Below, piece by piece: positions 50,906 to 60,134 of a stretch of DNA of 64,000 bases. Source of the stretch: JANNOG01 sp050329415. GTDB lineage: Bacteria > Actinomycetota > Actinomycetes > Actinomycetales > JBBAYJ01. The notes under the pieces are model-generated. The model saw nothing but the letters and a program-made list of their open reading frames with translations, did not search any database and had not been told where the DNA came from. Numbering within the stretch: the first letter of the stretch is position 1; every line of letters begins with the position of its first letter. The stretch covers positions 1-64,000 of the forward strand of contig JBHJOS010000015.1 in NCBI GenBank assembly GCA_050329415.1. The letters run 5' to 3'. The translations under genes were made by a program, and so were the position numbers.

Positions 50906-51844
50906 TCACCGGGCACCAGGCGTGATCCTCCCTCGTCGTCGCCCCTGTGGACCAGTCCGGGCGGTGAGCGTGGCGCCCACGCTGACGGCGGTGACGATCA
51001 CGACGCCCACCCACTGCAACGGGGCGAGGACCTGAGCGACGAGGACGAGGCCGACCAGGGCGGCGACCACCGGCTCCACGCTCATGAGGATGCCGAACAG
51101 GCGAGCCGGGAGCCGGCGCAGTGCCTCGAGTTCGAGCCCGTACGCCAGTGCGGTGCTCAGCACCGCGACGCCGAGACCGATGCCGAGCACGCGCCAGTCG
51201 AGCAGTCGCTCCCCCGTCGCCAGGCCCACCGGTGCGAGCAGGACCGTCCCGACAAGGAGGGCCACCGACAGTCCGTGGGTACCGGGCACCAGTTGACCCA
51301 CCAGGCGCGACAGCAGGATGTAGGCGGCCCACAGGGCACCTGCCGTCAGCGCGAGGAGCACGCCGACCGGGTCGAGGCCGGCGGAGAGGCGGCCGAGGGC
51401 CTCGGGATCGAGGGTGACAGCGGCGATCCCCACCACTGCGCCGAGTGCCCACAGCGCGTCGGTGACCCGGCGGGACAGGGCCATCGCCAGGGCGAGCGGG
51501 CCCGCGAACTCCAGCGCGACGGCGACCCCGAGCGGGATCCGGGCGATCGCCTCGTAGAACGCCCAGTTCATGAGCGCCAGCCCGGCACCGAACGCGACGA
51601 CCGCCCGCCCGGCCCGGGCCGGCCAGCCGAGTCCCCGCAGCGTCCAGAACCGCAGCGGCAGCCGGGTCCACGGCACCACCACGGCCATCAGGACCGCGGC
51701 GAGCAGCAGCCGGACCCAGACCGCCCCACCGGGACCGACCAGGGGGAACATCTGCGTGGCCAGTCCCGCCCCGACCTGCACCGACCCGACCGCCACGAGC
51801 ACCAGGGCGACCCCGGACCCGGTGCCCGCGGGGGAGTGGCTCAC
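50906..51844 (-). CDS. EamA/DMT-family transporter (RhtA-like)
   Basis: A 312-residue membrane protein with about ten helices and two EamA repeats. GAGLATQMFPLVGPGGAVWVRLLLAA and LMNWAFYEAIARIPLGVAVALEFAGPL resemble the RhtA threonine/homoserine exporters. GTG 51844 has AGGG upstream; GTG 51853 and an ATG/GTG at 51868 are alternatives. Substrate is not readable. Confidence 0.88.
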   Translation of the reverse strand: MSHSPAGTGSGVALVLVAVGSVQVGAGLATQMFPLVGPGGAVWVRLLLAAVLMAVVVPWTRLPLRFWTLRGLGWPARAGRAVVAFGAGLALMNWAFYEAIARIPLGVAVALEFAGPLALAMALSRRVTDALWALGAVVGIAAVTLDPEALGRLSAGLDPVGVLLALTAGALWAAYILLSRLVGQLVPGTHGLSVALLVGTVLLAPVGLATGERLLDWRVLGIGLGVAVLSTALAYGLELEALRRLPARLFGILMSVEPVVAALVGLVLVAQVLAPLQWVGVVIVTAVSVGATLTARTGPQGRRRGRITPGAR

Positions 51845-51922
51845 CGGGCTCACCCTGCCAGGAGACACCCCGGGCCGATTCCCGGCCGGGTCCGGACCCC
51901 TACAGTCGGCAGAGGAGGTGTG

Positions 51923-52702
51923 ATGCCGCTCGACGAAGTCACGGGACAGGACGCGGACCCGCCCGGCGGCGCGTCCGTAGGGGAATCGGCCCGGCCCGCG
52001 GACCCCTCCGGTGGCGCTGGGCGCTCCGTCGTCCCGGGCTGGGCGATCGTCGTCCTCGCCGTCCTGCTGGCGCTGGGCGCTGTCGGCGTGGCGCTGGTGT
52101 GGGCGGTCGACCGGGCCGCCGGACGGCTGGACCCGTTCGCCGGCCCGGTGATCGAGGAACGGACGGTCGACCGCAGCGGCCCGGCGGTGCTCGCCGCGCT
52201 GTCGGACGTCGGGGAGTACCGCGCGGCGGCCGGCTACTACGAGGTCGTCGTGGATCTCGAGACCGAGGTGACACCGCTGCCGTCGTTCCTCGCCGGTGAA
52301 CGCGTCCTCTTCGTCGCGGCCGGGTCCGTCGACGCCGCCGTGGACTTCGCCGCACTGGACGAGGACGCGGTGGAGGTCGACCAGGCTCGGAGGTCGGCGC
52401 GGATCGAGCTCCCCCCGCCGGAGCTCGGCGAGGCGAGCCTCGACCTCGACCGCAGCTACGTGGCAGGTCGGGACCGGGGGCTGTTCGACCGGGTGCGCGA
52501 CGCCTTCGGTGACGGTGCGAGCGGTCCCGGCGAGGACGACTCGGCCCTGTACCTCACGGCCGAGCGGCGGATCTCCGAGGCGGCCGGCGAGTCCGACGAG
52601 CTGACGGAGCGCGCCCGCGACAACACCCGGTCGATGCTGGAGTCGCTGCTGGGCTCACTGGGCTTCACCGAGGTCGAGGTCGTGTTCACCGACGAGCCGT
52701 GA
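51923..52702 (+). CDS. DUF4230 membrane-anchored protein
   Basis: A 259-residue protein with a ~38-residue acidic leader, one helix (VVPGWAIVVLAVLLALGAVGVALVW), and an outer domain of DUF4230 type (SGPAVLAALSDVGEYRAAAGYYEVVVDLET, LPSFLAGERVLFVAAGSVDAAVDF). Function unknown; a stress-linked extracellular role has been suggested for the family only loosely. ATG 51923 has GAGGAGG upstream. Confidence 0.82.
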   Translation: MPLDEVTGQDADPPGGASVGESARPADPSGGAGRSVVPGWAIVVLAVLLALGAVGVALVWAVDRAAGRLDPFAGPVIEERTVDRSGPAVLAALSDVGEYRAAAGYYEVVVDLETEVTPLPSFLAGERVLFVAAGSVDAAVDFAALDEDAVEVDQARRSARIELPPPELGEASLDLDRSYVAGRDRGLFDRVRDAFGDGASGPGEDDSALYLTAERRISEAAGESDELTERARDNTRSMLESLLGSLGFTEVEVVFTDEP

Positions 52703-52771
52703 CCCCCGCCTCGGTTCCGGTCCCGGCTTCGCCCCGTCAGAGCTCCTATCGGATGGGGCGTGTCACGTGGC

Positions 52772-53211
52772 GTCGGGCCCGGGCCGGGCGGGGCAATCAC
52801 GGGTGCGGAGTGGTGGCTGGAGTGGTGGCGTCCTGTGCGCTGTGCAGAACATACAAATCTGTGGGTCCCTGGGTCGTGGCTCATGTCGAGCGCCCGGGCT
52901 GTCGCGGTCGGGGAACTCGCCTGGGACACCGACGACCGACCTCTGTCCGCTGAACGGGACGGGACGGGACGGGACGGGACGGGACATCGTGGGTGTCACA
53001 CAGCCTGTAGCCGGGGACAGCCTCGGGAGCTGCCCGGGATCCCTCCACACCACACCCCCAGTCGCGACCATCCCTGGAGCCCTCGTGAGGCGCGGTGACC
53101 GGGTCGTCCCGGGTGGCTCGGATCCCAGATTTGTAGATTCTGCACAGCGCACGGGAGACCGCCACTCCAGCCACCACCCCCGCACCCGTGATCGCCCCGC
53201 CCGGGCCCGAC
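52772..53211. repeat. Long imperfect inverted repeat element (~90-bp arms, ~258-bp centre)
   Basis: The arm at 52772-52865 and the complement of 53124-53211 align over about 88 bp with a handful of mismatches and one 5-bp indel. Shared blocks include GTCGGGCCCGGGC, ATCACGGGTGCGG, GTGGTGGCTGGAGTGG, GTGCGCTGTGCAGAA and TACAAATCTG. The centre holds a (GGGAC)6 microrepeat and no convincing gene. The 633-bp gap from 52703 to 53335 is otherwise empty. It looks like a mobile element remnant or MITE, or a very long hairpin RNA. Confidence 0.85.
52956..52985. repeat. (GGGAC)6 microsatellite
   Basis: Six perfect tandem copies of GGGAC in the centre of the inverted-repeat element. Noncoding. Confidence 0.95.
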
Positions 53212-53335
53212 ACGACGGGACACCACCGACGAGGGACCTGACCGAGGACGCCGAGCGGATCACGAGGATTCCGGCCCTGGTGGCGGACAGCCCTTGATGC
53301 CAGGTGCAGGAGCGCGGGACGCATACTCGTGCCCC

Positions 53336-54241
53336 GTGAGTCCGCGGGGCTGGGTCCTCTTCGCCACGATGGCGGTGGTCTGGGGGATCCCCTACCTCTT
53401 GATCAAGGTCGCGGTCGAGGAGTTGCACCCAGCCGTCGTGGTGGCGCTGCGCTGCGCGCTGGGCAGCTTGGTGCTGGTCCCGGTGGTGCTCGCCCGGGGC
53501 GGCTTCGCAGGGCTGCGAGGACACTGGCGGTGGATCGTCGGATTCGCGCTCGTCGAGATCACGGCTCCGTTCCTGCTGCTGAGCTTCGCGGAGATCCGTC
53601 TCAGCAGCTCCCTCACCGGCCTGCTGGTCGCGATGGTCCCGCTGCTGGCAGCCCTGGCGGCGCGCTTGGTGGGCCTGGACCGCCTCGACACCCGGCGGGC
53701 GGTGGGCCTGATCGTCGGGTTCGCCGGGGTCGCGCTGCTCGTCGGGGTCGACGTGCGTGGTGGGGACCTGCTGGCGGTGCTCGCTGTGGTCGGCGCCGCG
53801 GTCGGCTACAGCACCGGGCCGATCATTCTCGCCACCCGGCTGCGGGACGCTCCGTCGCTGCCGCTGACGGCGGCCGCGCTTGCCCTGGCCGCCGTCGTCG
53901 TGGCGCCGTGGGCCGTCGTCGAGTGGCCGGCCGACGCCGTCGCCGTGACAGGGACGGCATGGGTGTCGGTCGCGGCCCTCGGCGTCGTCTGCTCGGCGGT
54001 CGCCCTGCTCGTGTTCTTCGCCCTCATCGGGGAGGTCGGGCCCGCCCGGGCGGCGGTCATCACCTACCTCAATCCGGTGGTGGCCCTGGCCCTGGGGGCA
54101 GGCCTGCTGGGCGAGGAGGTCACCCCCGGCATGGTCGTCGGCTTCCTGGTCGTCCTCGCCGGCTCGTGGCTGGCGACCTCCCGCCGCTCCCCGTCCCCTG
54201 GGCCCGTCACCCCACCCGAAGCTGCCACGCCCGCTCGCTGA
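53336..54241 (+). CDS. EamA/DMT-family transporter
   Basis: A 301-residue ten-helix membrane protein of the drug/metabolite transporter superfamily. It shows LFATMAVVWGIPYLLIKVAVEELHP and the second EamA copy ending YLNPVVALALGAGLLGEEVT. Distinct from the EamA gene at 50906. GTG 53336 preferred: a CATACT box lies eight bases upstream; an in-frame ATG at 53294 has neither feature. It ends next to the convergent CPBP gene. Confidence 0.88.
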   Translation: MSPRGWVLFATMAVVWGIPYLLIKVAVEELHPAVVVALRCALGSLVLVPVVLARGGFAGLRGHWRWIVGFALVEITAPFLLLSFAEIRLSSSLTGLLVAMVPLLAALAARLVGLDRLDTRRAVGLIVGFAGVALLVGVDVRGGDLLAVLAVVGAAVGYSTGPIILATRLRDAPSLPLTAAALALAAVVVAPWAVVEWPADAVAVTGTAWVSVAALGVVCSAVALLVFFALIGEVGPARAAVITYLNPVVALALGAGLLGEEVTPGMVVGFLVVLAGSWLATSRRSPSPGPVTPPEAATPAR

Positions 54242-55027
54242 TCACAGCGAGCCGACGCGGTCGGCGAGCAGGGCGTACCCGACGAACGCGGCCACGTCGA
54301 TCGCCCAGTGCGCGACGATCAGGGGCACGAGCCGGCGGGTCCGATGGAACCACCGGGCGAACAGCAGACCCATGACGAGGTTCCCGACCAGCCCAGCCAC
54401 TCCTTGGTATGCGTGATACACACTGCGAATCGCGGCGGAGATCCACGCCGCCCGGGCGGCCGGCACACCCAGCTGCTCCAGCCGTCGCAGCAGGTAGCCG
54501 ACGACGACGACCTCCTCGAGGACGGCGTTCGCGCCGGCGGCGAGGACGAGCACGGGCACCGTCCACCAGTGCCACGGCAGGCCCGAGGCCTGGACCTCCA
54601 GCGACAGGCCCAGAGCGCGCGAACCCAGGTACAGCGCCAAGCCCGCACCCCCGACCGCTGCGGCGATGCCGAGACCCACGCCCACGTCACGGGCCCACCT
54701 CCGGGCGGTGAGCCCGAGATCGGCCCACGTCCCGTCGCGCAGGGCGAGGTGGACGGCGAGGGCGGCGGGCAGCACCAGCGCCACGATCGACACCAACTGC
54801 GCCGCGAGGTCCAGCCACGGCCGGTCCGGGTACCAGGAGCCGTTGAGCGTCGTCGACTGGGCAGCGAGGCCGCCCGGCGTGGTGACCGCTGCCACGAACC
54901 GCACCAAGGCCCGGGCCGCCGCCACCCCGACCGCCAGCCCGACGACGAGGACCACCTCGACGGCGAGGAGCCGGACGGTGCCGTCCAACCACTTCACGGT
55001 CGTCCTGCTGACGCCCTGCGCCGACAT
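54242..55027 (-). CDS. CPBP-family intramembrane metalloprotease (Rce1-like)
   Basis: A 261-residue membrane protein with about seven helices. The conserved motifs of the family are present: EEVVVVGYLLRRLEQLG (the Glu-Glu pair), RSVYHAYQG (His), and IVAHWAID (His). These enzymes may cleave prenylated or membrane proteins; substrates are unknown in bacteria. ATG 55027; the upstream 200 bp hold a noticeably AT-richer patch. Confidence 0.87.
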   Translation of the reverse strand: MSAQGVSRTTVKWLDGTVRLLAVEVVLVVGLAVGVAAARALVRFVAAVTTPGGLAAQSTTLNGSWYPDRPWLDLAAQLVSIVALVLPAALAVHLALRDGTWADLGLTARRWARDVGVGLGIAAAVGGAGLALYLGSRALGLSLEVQASGLPWHWWTVPVLVLAAGANAVLEEVVVVGYLLRRLEQLGVPAARAAWISAAIRSVYHAYQGVAGLVGNLVMGLLFARWFHRTRRLVPLIVAHWAIDVAAFVGYALLADRVGSL

Positions 55028-55240
55028 GTGCGGAGTGAAACACAACGTCTTGTTGCATCTGGAGGCAGTTCGACCCCCGCGCTTCCCGGTACCCGATGGC
55101 GAGGCCACCCCACCGGCAACGTGACCGGGCTGCGAGCGAGTCCGGGCTCCGGAGAGGGGGCCGGGCCGCTCTGGGCCCCGGCCGGCGACCCGCGCCGAGG
55201 TTGACCGGATGTGTCCGTGCGTTCCGGCATCATCGGGCTC

Positions 55241-56305
55241 ATGACCACCCACGTCCCTCTGTTCCCCACCTCGCTGGACGCGGCGAGCGCGACGAGCGCG
55301 ACCTATCCACGCATCAGGTACATGGGGAGCAAGTACCGGTTGCTCCCGCATCTGGCGGACGTGTTCGCCGGACTGGGAGGCACGACGGCCCTCGACGCGT
55401 TCTCGGGCTCCGGGGTGGTGTCCTATCTGTTGAAGCGTCAGGGTTTCGCGGTGACCTCAAACGACATGTTGGAATTCCCTGGGGTGCTTGTCACGGCTAC
55501 CGTGGCCAACCAATCGACAGTTCTCACACCCGAGGACGTGGGGCGGATCGTCGGGCCACCCGCCGATGAACGGGACTTCATCCAGCGAACGTTCGACGGG
55601 GTCTTCTACACGGCTGAGGACCGGGCGTTCCTCGATTCTGCTTGGTCCCACGTCGAGCACCTGGAGGGAGACAAGCGCGCCTTGGCGATCAGCGCGCTCG
55701 TGCGCTCCGCCGCACGAAAGCAACCGCGTGGCGTCTTCACCATCTCGGGCGACCTGCGCCACTACGACGACGGTAGGCGCGATCTGCACCTGCCTATTCG
55801 GGATCACTTCGTGGAGCATGTGGCGCACTACAACGCGGCCGTCTTCGCGGGAGCGCCGGCCCGAGTCACGCGGCAGGAGGCGTCGGTGATCGACGCGTTG
55901 CCCTACGACGTAGTGTATCTCGATCCGCCCTATGCCCCCCCGAGCGATGACAACTGCTACGTGAAGCGCTTTCATTTCCTCGAGGGTCTGTCCCGCTATT
56001 GGGAGGGCGACACTCTGATGCTCGAAACAAGCACGAAAAAATTGCCCAAACCGCACACGGGATACAGTCATCGTCGCACGATCGTCGAGGCATTCCGGGA
56101 CACCTTCAAGCGGTTCCACGACTCCACGGCGCTGGTGCTCTCGTACGGATCCAACGCCTTGCCCGACATGGACACCATCGTGTCCCTTCTGCGGGAGACG
56201 AGGCGCGAGGTCGAGGTGCGCGCGGTTCCCCACAAGTATCACTACGGCACGCACCGGGCGGCGACACGGCGCGCCGTCGACGAGTACATCTTCATCGCGC
56301 GGTAG
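55241..56305 (+). CDS. D12-class DNA adenine N6-methyltransferase
   Basis: A 354-residue Dam-type methylase. The motif order is MGSKYRLLPHL (D12-class FxxGG-like start, residues 28-38), SAM-binding ALDAFSGSGVV, and the catalytic DPPY at residues 228-231 (VYLDPPYAPPSD). It would methylate adenine at a target that cannot be read. Base composition of this and the next gene is lower in GC than the flanks, a sign of transfer. It is intact and lies 11 bp before the restriction gene. Confidence 0.93.
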   Translation: MTTHVPLFPTSLDAASATSATYPRIRYMGSKYRLLPHLADVFAGLGGTTALDAFSGSGVVSYLLKRQGFAVTSNDMLEFPGVLVTATVANQSTVLTPEDVGRIVGPPADERDFIQRTFDGVFYTAEDRAFLDSAWSHVEHLEGDKRALAISALVRSAARKQPRGVFTISGDLRHYDDGRRDLHLPIRDHFVEHVAHYNAAVFAGAPARVTRQEASVIDALPYDVVYLDPPYAPPSDDNCYVKRFHFLEGLSRYWEGDTLMLETSTKKLPKPHTGYSHRRTIVEAFRDTFKRFHDSTALVLSYGSNALPDMDTIVSLLRETRREVEVRAVPHKYHYGTHRAATRRAVDEYIFIAR

Positions 56306-56316
56306 GGCCTTGACAG

Positions 56317-57160
56317 GTGGCGATTCCCACATACGACGAGTACGTCGCTTCGCTGACTCGGATCACGGCCCACGTCGATCCGACACTGGAGACCCCCGAG
56401 TCCGTGGCGATCAAGAATTTCGCCGATTCCTTGGCTGCTCTGTCCACCGTGGATCTTGATTCGCTAGGAAGGTGGATCGAAGCGAACCCGGATACGGTGC
56501 CGATACTCGGGCTGGTCGTCGGACTGAGCCGAGAGAAGTTGAAGAACGCGCTTCCGCCAGCATCTCGGTTCGTCGTCCTGGACCCGGCTCGCCCGTGAGA
56601 ATCCGACCGGTGTCGTCCGGATGCTCGACTCAGAGTTCTCCCTCGTTTCCAGCCTTGCGGCTCAACGGTCGCAGACTTATGGGTTCGGTGATTTGCTCGT
56701 CGCAAGGTCCGGAACGCGGGTGAACGCGACCTCGGCGGGCACCGCCGGCAGGCTCGTCGAGGACCGAATAGAGGCGATCGCCGCTGACCTCGGCGTGACG
56801 TACGTCACACGTGGTCGTTTCGAGGGACGCAACCGCCGGACGGCACCATGTGACCTCGCTGTCCCCGGCACCGGCAGCGCGGCCCAGATAGTGGTCGCGG
56901 CGAAGGCTTTCGACTCCACCGGCAGCAAGTTGACCGACGCTGTGCGGGAGATGGAGGAGATGGCGGACGTGCGAAGGCCGTCACAGTTCGTCATGACCGT
57001 GGTCGACGGCATCGGTTGGCTGTCTCGGGCCAACGACCTGCGCCGTATTCACGCCCTCTGGAGCTCGGGCCAAATCGACGGCATGTACACGCTCACCACA
57101 CTCGACACATTCCGGACCGACCTGGAGCACGCGGCGCGGTTGCGCGGTCTGCTGCCCTGA
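56317..57160 (+). pseudogene. Frameshifted restriction endonuclease (DpnII-like?) paired with the methylase
   Basis: Two frames, 56317-56598 (93 aa) and 56621-57160 (179 aa), join into one ~280-residue protein if one T at 56552-56553 is removed. The corrected junction reads LKNALRQHLGSSSWTRLARENPTG, a natural continuation. The second half has CDLAVPGTGSAAQIVVAAKAFDSTGSKLTD, resembling PD-(D/E)XK nucleases of DpnII type; the motif has AxK where ExK is usual, which may be a family variant. As it stands the first product stops at DPARP. A sequencing error or a programmed shift is not excluded. Specificity unknown. Confidence 0.72.
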
Positions 57161-57223
57161 ACGTGAGCCGGAGGGCTTCGTGTTCCGGGTGTGGCGACGC
57201 CCTGTACGGATCGCCGCCTCACC

Positions 57224-57242
57224 CCCGGGAAGGACTCCCGGG
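57224..57242. terminator. Small hairpin between the restriction gene and tRNA-Leu
   Basis: CCCGGGA, a 5-base loop, and TCCCGGG give a 7-bp GC stem between two genes that converge. No U-tract follows, so it is only a candidate. Confidence 0.4.
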
Positions 57243-57272
57243 CGGCCTGCGGATCATCCCGCCGGCACCACG

Positions 57273-57356
57273 TGCGCGAGGGGGGAGTTGAACCCCCACG
57301 TCCTTGCGGACACACGGACCTGAACCGTGCGCGTCTGCCTATTCCGCCACTCGCGC
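57273..57356 (-). tRNA. tRNA-Leu (anticodon CAG)
   Basis: The reverse complement is an 84-nt class II tRNA. The acceptor GCGCGAG (57356-57350) pairs with CTCGCGC (57280-57274), with discriminator A. The anticodon CAG is at 57322-57320 in the loop TTCAGGT, the variable arm is long (GTGTCCGCAAGGACGTG), and the T-loop is GGTTCAACTCC. CCA is not encoded. It is 117 bp downstream of the restriction-modification genes. Confidence 0.97.
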
Positions 57357-57567
57357 GTGACACTGCATCCTAGCGGCTCGCCGGACCGGGCGCGGACGGC
57401 GAGGCCGGGCGGAGAGGGCCCCTGCCACGCGCGGGACACTGCGGGGGAGACCCAGGGGACTCTCGGCGGTACCCTGCGCGCCAGCGGCCGTGCCGCCGCC
57501 TGTCCCGAGCCGACGGGTGCCCGCGCCCGGACCGTTCCGGGCGGCCCCGGTGGCGATGGGAGGTGCG

Positions 57568-58266
57568 ATGGGAATCTTCGACCGATTCGAGAAGGGCGTG
57601 GAGCGCGCGGTCCGCGCGCCCTTCACCAAGGCGTTCCGCTCGGAGGTCCAGCCGGTCGAGATCGCCGCAGCGCTGCGGCGCGAGCTCGACGAGAACGTCG
57701 CCGTGCTGGCGCGCGGCCGCACCATCGTGCCCAACCACTTCACGGTCGTCCTGTCGCCCGACGACTACGACCGGTTCGCGGAGTGGGCGCAGACCCTGGC
57801 CGACGAGCTCGCCGAAGCGGTGCTCGTGCACGCCGAGCGCCAGCGCTACGAGTTCGTCGGACCGGTCCAGGTGACCCTGCTCGCCGAGGACCGGATCGAG
57901 GCGGGCGACATCGAGGTCGAGAGCCAGACGGTTCGCGGCGCCCTGACCCCGGCGGCCGACCCGGGCGGCGAGCCGGGCCGCCCGGTCGTCGAGGTCGAGG
58001 GTCATCAGTACGTGCTCGCCCACCCCGTCACGGTCCTCGGCCGCGACGAGACCTGCGACATCGTCCTGCCGGACTCGGGGGTCTCGCGCCGCCACGCCGA
58101 ACTGGTCGTCGACAGTGCCGGGGATCAGAACCGGCTGGCCGTGCGCGACCTCGGCTCGACCAACGGCACGTTCGTCGACGGGGCCCGGGTCACCCACCAG
58201 GTGCTCGCCCCCGGCAACGTCGTGACGGTGGGGCGCAGCCGGATCGCGGTGCGGGAACTCGGGTGA
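57568..58266 (+). CDS. fhaA: FhaA-like FHA-domain protein
   Basis: A 232-residue protein. The N-terminal DUF3662 part reads MGIFDRFEKGVERAVRAPF, and the C-terminal FHA domain has LGRDETCDIVLPDSGVSRRHAEL and DLGSTNGTFVDG. FHA domains bind phosphothreonine, here on PknB-class kinases and their substrates. The long disordered linker of the mycobacterial protein (527 aa) is absent. ATG 57568 has GGGAGGTG upstream. It starts the operon that ends in pknB. Confidence 0.94.
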   Translation: MGIFDRFEKGVERAVRAPFTKAFRSEVQPVEIAAALRRELDENVAVLARGRTIVPNHFTVVLSPDDYDRFAEWAQTLADELAEAVLVHAERQRYEFVGPVQVTLLAEDRIEAGDIEVESQTVRGALTPAADPGGEPGRPVVEVEGHQYVLAHPVTVLGRDETCDIVLPDSGVSRRHAELVVDSAGDQNRLAVRDLGSTNGTFVDGARVTHQVLAPGNVVTVGRSRIAVRELG

Positions 58267-58276
58267 CCGCCGGTCC

Positions 58277-58762
58277 ATGAGCGAACTCACTCTCACAGTC
58301 CTCCAGCTGGGACTGCTGGTCCTGCTGTGGCTTTTCGTGCTGGGGGTCGTCGGGGTCCTGCGCGGCGACCTGTTCGGCACCCGGATCACCACCCCGGCGA
58401 CGCGCCGCCCGACGCGCGGGGTCACCCGGGAAACGGGTCGCGAGCGCCCCGCCCCGCCGCCGCCCAGGTCCGGACCGCGGCGGCTGGTCGTCACGGACGG
58501 CTCCCTCAAGGGGACCACCATCACCCTCGGTACGTCACCCATCACCATCGGCCGCTCGCCGGAGTGCACGCTGGTCCTCGACGACGACTTCGCCTCGGGC
58601 CGCCACGCCAGGCTCTCCCCGTCCCCCTCGGGATGGGTGGTGGAGGACCTCGGCTCGACGAACGGGACCTACCTGGGTCGGGACGCCGTCCTGCAGCCCA
58701 GGCCGGTGCCGCCCCGGACCCCGGTCCGGGTGGGGCGCACGGTGCTGGAGCTGCGCTCGTGA
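58277..58762 (+). CDS. fhaB: FhaB-like membrane FHA-domain protein
   Basis: A 161-residue protein with an N-terminal helix (LTVLQLGLLVLLWLFVLGVVGVL), a Pro/Arg-rich linker, and an FHA domain (IGRSPECTLVLDDDFASGRHARL, DLGSTNGTYLG). In mycobacteria the equivalent (FipA) recruits to the division site. It starts 10 bp after fhaA. Confidence 0.94.
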   Translation: MSELTLTVLQLGLLVLLWLFVLGVVGVLRGDLFGTRITTPATRRPTRGVTRETGRERPAPPPPRSGPRRLVVTDGSLKGTTITLGTSPITIGRSPECTLVLDDDFASGRHARLSPSPSGWVVEDLGSTNGTYLGRDAVLQPRPVPPRTPVRVGRTVLELRS

Positions 58763-58820
58763 GCCGGGGTCCAGCGAGGGGCGGGCCGGGGACCTCCCGG
58801 GCTGCCGGAGTGGGCCGCTG

Positions 58821-60134
58821 ATGGCGATCGCCCTTCACTACGCCGCCCGCAGTGACGTCGGGCTGATCCGCGCGAACAACCAGGACTCCGGGTACGCGGG
58901 ACCTCACCTGCTGGTGGTCGCAGACGGGATGGGCGGGCATGCCGGGGGGGACATCGCCTCCTCGCTCGCCGTGGCGGAACTCGCCGGCCTCGACGGGGAG
59001 TCGCTGGGGGCACAGGAAGCCCAGAGCCGGCTCAACGCCGCACTCAGATCGGCCAACGCCCGGCTGCTCGACCGAGTCCTCACCGAGCCCGTCCTGGCCG
59101 GGATGGGGACCACGGTCACGGCCGTGCTGCGGGCCGGGAACCGCCTGATCCTCGCCCACATCGGCGACTCGCGGGCGTATCTGCTCCAGGACGGCCGGCT
59201 CCACCAGGTCACCAGCGACCACACGTACGTCCAGCGGCTCGTGGCCGAGGGGTCGTTGACGGCCGAGGAGGCCGAGCACCACCCGCAACGCTCGGTGCTG
59301 CTGCGCGTGCTGACGGGCGAGCACGGTGACGAACCCGACCTGTCGGTGCGCGAGGGCCGGCCGGGAGACCGGCTGCTGCTGTGTTCGGACGGCCTGTCGG
59401 GGGTGGTGAGCTTCGAGACGATCCACGACACCCTCGCCGCCGGCGCCGACCCCGCGATGACGGCGCAGCGGCTGGTGCAGCTCGCGTTGCGCGCCGGGGG
59501 CCCGGACAACGTCACCGTCATCGTGGCCGACGTCGTCGACCTCGACCGCCCGCCGTCGACGACCCCCCAGATCGTGGGGGCCGCGGCTGACGTCGACGAC
59601 GACGGGGGACCGCTCGCTTCGGGGGCCGCCGCCCGGGCCGCGATGCTGACCCGGGCCGCGATGGAGCCGGACCACGCCGACCGGCGGCGGGGACCGCGCC
59701 GCGGACCCGGCCTGGCCTGGTGGGCACTGGTCACGGTGATCCTCCTGGGCCTCGCCGGCGGGGTCGTCGCGTCCTGGCAGTGGAGCCAGGACCAGTACTA
59801 CGTCGGCGCCCACCGGGAGCCCGGTGGCGACGAGGTCGTCGCGGTCTACCGCGGCCTGCCGCAGGACGTCCTCGGCTTCGAGTTGTCGTCGGTGGTCGAG
59901 ACCACGGACATCCAGGTCGCCGACCTCGCGGTGTTCGCCCGGGGCCAGGTCCGCTCGGCCATCGTCGTGGACGACCGAGGCCAGGCCGACGCCGTCGTCA
60001 CCCGACTGCGGGACGACGGCGGGGCCTCGCCGTCCACGTCGCCGTCCGCCCCGCCGTCGAGTGGCACGACCACGTCACCGTCGCCCTCGCCCGCCCCTGC
60101 GCGCAGCCCCACCACCACGTCGGGGCCGTCGTGA
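58821..60134 (+). CDS. pstP: PstP PP2C-family serine/threonine phosphatase
   Basis: A 437-residue phosphatase that reverses PknA/PknB phosphorylation. The catalytic domain (residues 1-240) has VVADGMGGHAGG, GMGTTVTAVL, GDSRAYLL, CSDGLSGVV and GGPDNVTVIV. One helix (~300-320, WWALVTVILLGLAGGVVAS) leads to an outer domain and a Ser/Pro/Thr-rich tail. ATG 58821. It lies 58 bp after fhaB. Confidence 0.96.
   Translation: MAIALHYAARSDVGLIRANNQDSGYAGPHLLVVADGMGGHAGGDIASSLAVAELAGLDGESLGAQEAQSRLNAALRSANARLLDRVLTEPVLAGMGTTVTAVLRAGNRLILAHIGDSRAYLLQDGRLHQVTSDHTYVQRLVAEGSLTAEEAEHHPQRSVLLRVLTGEHGDEPDLSVREGRPGDRLLLCSDGLSGVVSFETIHDTLAAGADPAMTAQRLVQLALRAGGPDNVTVIVADVVDLDRPPSTTPQIVGAAADVDDDGGPLASGAAARAAMLTRAAMEPDHADRRRGPRRGPGLAWWALVTVILLGLAGGVVASWQWSQDQYYVGAHREPGGDEVVAVYRGLPQDVLGFELSSVVETTDIQVADLAVFARGQVRSAIVVDDRGQADAVVTRLRDDGGASPSTSPSAPPSSGTTTSPSPSPAPARSPTTTSGPS

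Noticed and set aside
52703..53293. Short overlapping frames in the inverted-repeat element
   Set aside because: They occur in several frames of both arms because of sequence symmetry; no start signal or domain.
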